Assembly (NCBI GenBank): GCA_019423265.1
Contig: JAHZBS010000123.1
Coordinates: forward strand, 1-6,980
Direction: 5' to 3'
DNA length: 6,980 nt
DNA from: Clostridiales bacterium
Lineage (GTDB): Bacteria > Bacillota_A > Clostridia > Lachnospirales > Bianqueaceae
The position numbers were made by a program, and so were the translations under genes. Shown here piece by piece: positions 5,050 to 6,980 of the stretch (position 1 is its first letter; every line of letters starts with the position of its first letter). The notes under the pieces were generated by a model. The model saw nothing but the letters and a program-made list of their open reading frames with translations, ran no database searches and was not told where the DNA came from.

Positions 5050-6357
5050 ATGAAACAAGATATGATTGTCATTTTAGATCTGGGCAGTACTGATAACACA
5101 GGGGTTGCAAGAAAAATCCGGGATCTTGGCGTATACAGTGAAATTTATCCTCATGACATTACGGTGGATGAGCTGGCGGCTCTGCCGGGAGTGAAAGGCC
5201 TCATCCTCAACGGCGGCCCCAACCATATGGTGGATGGAACGGCGATCGATGTGTGTCCTCAGCTATATCGCGCTGGGTATCCCATTCTTGCGGTATCACA
5301 TCCCCGGAAGGACGGGGGCGAGGCATTGGACTGTTGGCCCGCGGACGAGGCTTCCTATACGCAACTTCTAAAAACTTTTGTTTTTGACACATGCGGCGCT
5401 GACGCCAACTGGAATATGAAGAATTTCATCGAGGATCAGGTGGAGCTGGTGCGCCGCCAAGTCGGCGACCGAAAGGTGCTGCTGGCCCTATCCGGCGGTG
5501 TGGACAGTTCTGTGGTTGCCGCCCTGTTGATTCGGGCTATCGGCAACCAATTGTACTGCGTACATGTCAACCATGGCCTGATGCGCAAAGATGAATCCGA
5601 GAGCGTCGTTCGGGTTTTTCGGGATCAACTCAACGCGAACCTCACCTATGTGGATGCCAGTGAGCGCTTTTTGAATGCGTTGGCCGGCGTTTCCGATCCG
5701 GAGGCGAAACGAAAGATCATTGGCAGTGAATTTATCCGTGTCTTCGAGGAGGAGGCCCGCAAACTGGAGGGCATCGACTTTCTTGCTCAGGGCACGATTT
5801 ATCCGGATATCGTGGAGAGTGGGACAAAGACGGCGAAGATCGTCAAGTCCCATCACAATGTGGGGGGGCTGCCGGACGATCTACAGTTTGCGTTGGTTGA
5901 GCCCTTAAAACAGCTCTTCAAAGATGAAGTTCGCCGCTGTGGCGTGGAGCTGGGATTGCCGGATGAGATGGTGTACCGCCAGCCTTTCCCAGGGCCAGGA
6001 CTTGGAGTCCGCTGTCTCGGCGCCATCACCCGGGAGCGCCTGGAGGCTGTCCGCGAGGCGGATGCCATTCTCCGGGAGGAATTCGCTCTGGCCGGACTTG
6101 ACCACAGGGTATGGCAGTATTTTACCATCGTTCCGGATTTTAAGTCTGTGGGCGTCAAGGACAATGCCCGCTGCTTTGAGTACCCGGTGATCATCCGCGC
6201 GATCAACACAGTTGACGCTATGACCGCCACGGTGGAGCCCGTGGATTGGGCTGTGCTTGGGAAGATCACAGACCGAATCTTGAAGGAAGTCAAGAATGTC
6301 AATCGCGTCTGCTATGATCTGTCGCCAAAACCGCCGGCGACGATTGAATGGGAGTGA
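5050..6357 (+). CDS. guaA: GMP synthase with degenerate, shortened amidotransferase domain
   Basis: A 435-residue GMP synthase converting XMP, ATP and a nitrogen donor to GMP in purine biosynthesis. The ATP-pyrophosphatase half is complete: PP-loop SGGVDSS at 148-154, HVNHGLMRK, AQGTIYPDIVESG, KSHHNVGGLP, RQPFPGPGLGVR and the dimerisation end KPPATIEWE. The N-terminal class I glutamine amidotransferase half is abnormal. It retains VILDLGS, GVYSEIYPHD and LNGGPNHMVDG, but where the family has GICYGMQ it has AVSHPRKDGG, with Ser83 in place of the nucleophilic Cys. About 70-80 residues holding the catalytic His and Glu are missing before FVFDTCG..NWNMKNFIE. The protein is about 75-90 residues shorter than usual (510-525). 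It therefore probably uses free ammonia or a separate glutaminase partner. AAGGAG precedes the ATG by 7 bases. I recall similar sequences in other gut clostridia, so this is probably a lineage trait rather than a fresh mutation. Confidence 0.93.
   Translation: MKQDMIVILDLGSTDNTGVARKIRDLGVYSEIYPHDITVDELAALPGVKGLILNGGPNHMVDGTAIDVCPQLYRAGYPILAVSHPRKDGGEALDCWPADEASYTQLLKTFVFDTCGADANWNMKNFIEDQVELVRRQVGDRKVLLALSGGVDSSVVAALLIRAIGNQLYCVHVNHGLMRKDESESVVRVFRDQLNANLTYVDASERFLNALAGVSDPEAKRKIIGSEFIRVFEEEARKLEGIDFLAQGTIYPDIVESGTKTAKIVKSHHNVGGLPDDLQFALVEPLKQLFKDEVRRCGVELGLPDEMVYRQPFPGPGLGVRCLGAITRERLEAVREADAILREEFALAGLDHRVWQYFTIVPDFKSVGVKDNARCFEYPVIIRAINTVDAMTATVEPVDWAVLGKITDRILKEVKNVNRVCYDLSPKPPATIEWE
6343..6357 (+). 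other. guaA 3' end, candidate attachment site
   Basis: The last codons of guaA (ATTGAATGGGAGTGA) fit the conserved 3' end at which several families of genomic islands and integrative elements insert. Composition drops to AT-rich right afterwards. There is no second copy in the window, so this is a candidate only. Confidence 0.35.
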
Positions 6358-6517
6358 AATGAGAGGTCGAAGAAACCCAGTGTTTATGCGGGTTTTCGGC
6401 GTTTCAATAGGTCTTTTGATAACAATTTGATAACGGTTGTATAAGAGCCATTATTCTTGTAACTCAGTGGTTTATGGGTTACAGAATGATGCTGTACAAC
6501 AAATAAATCCATATTAT
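6358..6517. other. AT-rich non-coding stretch with direct and inverted repeats after guaA
   Basis: No gene is seen here. An imperfect hairpin, AAACCC (6373-6378) with GGGTTT (6390-6395), follows guaA and could be a weak terminator, though the T tract is poor. TTTGATAAC occurs twice (6415-6423 and 6426-6434), 11 bases apart. TGTAAC (6458-6463) and GTTACA (6478-6483) form an inverted repeat. Clusters like this are typical of recombinase attachment regions. Confidence 0.5.
6415..6434 (+). repeat. TTTGATAAC direct repeat, 11-bp period
   Basis: Two identical 9-base copies at 6415-6423 and 6426-6434 are separated by CA, giving a period of about one helical turn. This is the type of spacing used by a DNA-binding protein such as an integrase arm domain. 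Confidence 0.5.
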
Positions 6518-6563
6518 AAAGCCCTTAGCTGTGGGTAGTAACTCATAGCTAAGGGCTTTTTTT
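6518..6563. terminator. Strong, probably bidirectional terminator
   Basis: A 19-base arm (6518-6536) pairs with 6541-6559 around the loop AGTA, with two G-U pairs. The plus-strand 3' side runs into seven T (6557-6563). On the minus strand the stem is followed by TTTATAATAT. It begins right at the stop codon of the minus-strand repeat protein gene, so it most likely ends that transcript. Confidence 0.88.
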
Positions 6564-6846
6564 AGAATCCATGGTTAAGCATAAATTGAATAATATTTGT
6601 TTGACCTGATTGCCTTAATGCTTTCAACAAATATTCTCGTGGAGGCCAATTACTCATGTATGGATTATCATCAGGACCTGTATAAAGTCCGCCACCAGGG
6701 CCTGTGTATAAACCACCGCCGGGGCCCGTATAAAGTCCACCATCAGGTCCTGTATATGCTCCACCACCGGGTCCTGTATAGAGTCCACCGCCGGGACCTG
6801 TGTATAAGCCTCCTCCCGGTCCTGTATACCTATTTCTTACCCACAT
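6562..6846 (-). CDS. Small YTGPGGGL-repeat protein
   Basis: A 94-residue protein. After MWVRNR come seven 8-residue repeats at residues 7-62: YTGPGGGL four times, YTGPGGGA, YTGPDGGL and YTGPDDNP. A 32-residue tail beginning YMSNWPPREYLLKAL follows; it is probably alpha-helical. There is no signal peptide or membrane segment. The repeat codons vary at third positions (for example GGA, GGT, GGC), so the protein sequence rather than the DNA repeat seems conserved. A strong AAGGAGGG site lies 6 bases before the ATG, which supports a real gene. I recall related short repeat proteins described as '4-fold beta flower' proteins, but cannot confirm this. The function is unknown. It follows the partial upstream gene by 15 bases (probably one operon) and ends in a strong terminator. 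It lies in the AT-rich region after guaA, so it may be island cargo. Confidence 0.85.
   Translation of the reverse strand: MWVRNRYTGPGGGLYTGPGGGLYTGPGGGAYTGPDGGLYTGPGGGLYTGPGGGLYTGPDDNPYMSNWPPREYLLKALRQSGQTNIIQFMLNHGF
6661..6828 (-). repeat. Seven 24-bp coding repeats
   Basis: Seven head-to-tail 24-base units encode YTGPGGGL-type octapeptides. The units differ mostly at synonymous positions, so this is a coding repeat array and not a CRISPR or simple satellite. Confidence 0.9.
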
Positions 6847-6861
6847 AACAATCCCTCCTTT

Positions 6862-6980
6862 TTATTTATCATCATTTAAATTGTTTTTGGATGCTTCGAC
6901 TAATGCGTCGCTTAACTCTTGCGAGGGAACTTTCGCCCAGATTTGTGTGGTATCGAACTTCGGATAGTAATAACGCCAGT
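6862..6980 (-). CDS. C-terminal fragment of an unrecognised protein (runs off right edge)
   Basis: An open frame enters from the right edge and ends at TAA (6862-6864). The readable C-terminus is 38 complete codons, starting WRYYYPKFDTTQIWAKVPSQ and ending KNNLNDDK; the aromatic WRYYYP start and hydrophilic end look like a real protein. I do not recognise the family. It is just upstream of the repeat protein gene on the same strand, with only 15 bases between stop and start, and that gap carries the next gene's ribosome binding site. The two are therefore probably one operon. AT-rich codons (AAT, TTA, AAA) differ from the GC-richer genes to the left. Confidence 0.65.
   Translation of the reverse strand, partial: WRYYYPKFDTTQIWAKVPSQELSDALVEASKNNLNDDK

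Noticed and set aside
5050..6357. guaA as a pseudogene because of its missing amidotransferase part
   Set aside because: The frame is open, the synthetase motifs are all intact, the promoter and ribosome binding site are good, and the remaining N-terminal fold is conserved in style. A functional ammonia-using or partner-dependent enzyme is more likely.
6373..6397. Strong terminator directly after guaA
   Set aside because: The AAACCC/GGGTTT stem is short, the loop is 11 bases, and no T run follows. It is at best a weak terminator and is described within the non-coding stretch.
6661..6828. CRISPR-like array
   Set aside because: The 24-base units are directly adjacent without spacers, and they vary at synonymous codon positions, so this is a coding repeat.
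6597..6848. Plus-strand 83-aa open frame rich in YKVHHQ-like repeats
   Set aside because: It is the antisense of the YTGPGGGL repeats. The minus strand has the strong ribosome binding site and the terminator in the right place.

Overview
The window looks like a chromosomal segment of a low-to-mid-GC Gram-positive bacterium, most likely a Clostridia member of the Oscillospiraceae type. The evidence is a T-box riboswitch in front of valS, strong GGAGG ribosome binding sites before almost every gene, sigma-A-like promoters, and a GMP synthase of a form I associate with gut clostridia. The taxon is an inference.

Layout. (1) 1-1032, minus strand: the 5' end of valS (valyl-tRNA synthetase, running off the left edge), preceded by a complete T-box leader with terminator, antiterminator and a plausible GUC (Val) specifier, and a near-perfect promoter. 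(2) 1076-1963, minus strand: a two-gene unit with its own promoter, encoding a 62-aa PspC-domain membrane protein and a putative lipoprotein. (3) 2088-4825, plus strand, divergent from (2): four closely spaced genes encoding a three-TM protein with a repetitive beta-rich (DUF4097/toastrack-like) domain, an ECF sigma factor, its overlapping zinc-finger anti-sigma factor (probable TTG start), and a multi-TM TM2-like protein. A possible ECF-type promoter precedes the first gene, and a hairpin terminator follows the last. (4) 4969-6357, plus strand: guaA with its own promoter. Its synthetase half is complete, but its glutamine amidotransferase half is shrunken and lacks the nucleophilic cysteine. 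(5) 6358-6980: visibly AT-richer DNA with phased direct repeats and inverted repeats just after guaA, a strong bidirectional terminator, and two minus-strand genes. One is a 94-aa protein built of seven YTGPGGGL repeats; the other is the C-terminal end of an unrecognised protein. The composition change at the guaA 3' end, a known integration site, suggests the edge of a mobile or genomic island.

How it fits together. Regions 2 and 3 read as one envelope-stress module. PspC and LiaF/toastrack-type membrane proteins are placed back to back with an ECF sigma/anti-sigma pair, which would take the role that two-component LiaRS systems play elsewhere. The most unusual items are the degenerate GuaA amidotransferase domain, the ECF-linked PspC/toastrack module, and the repeat protein in the presumed island.
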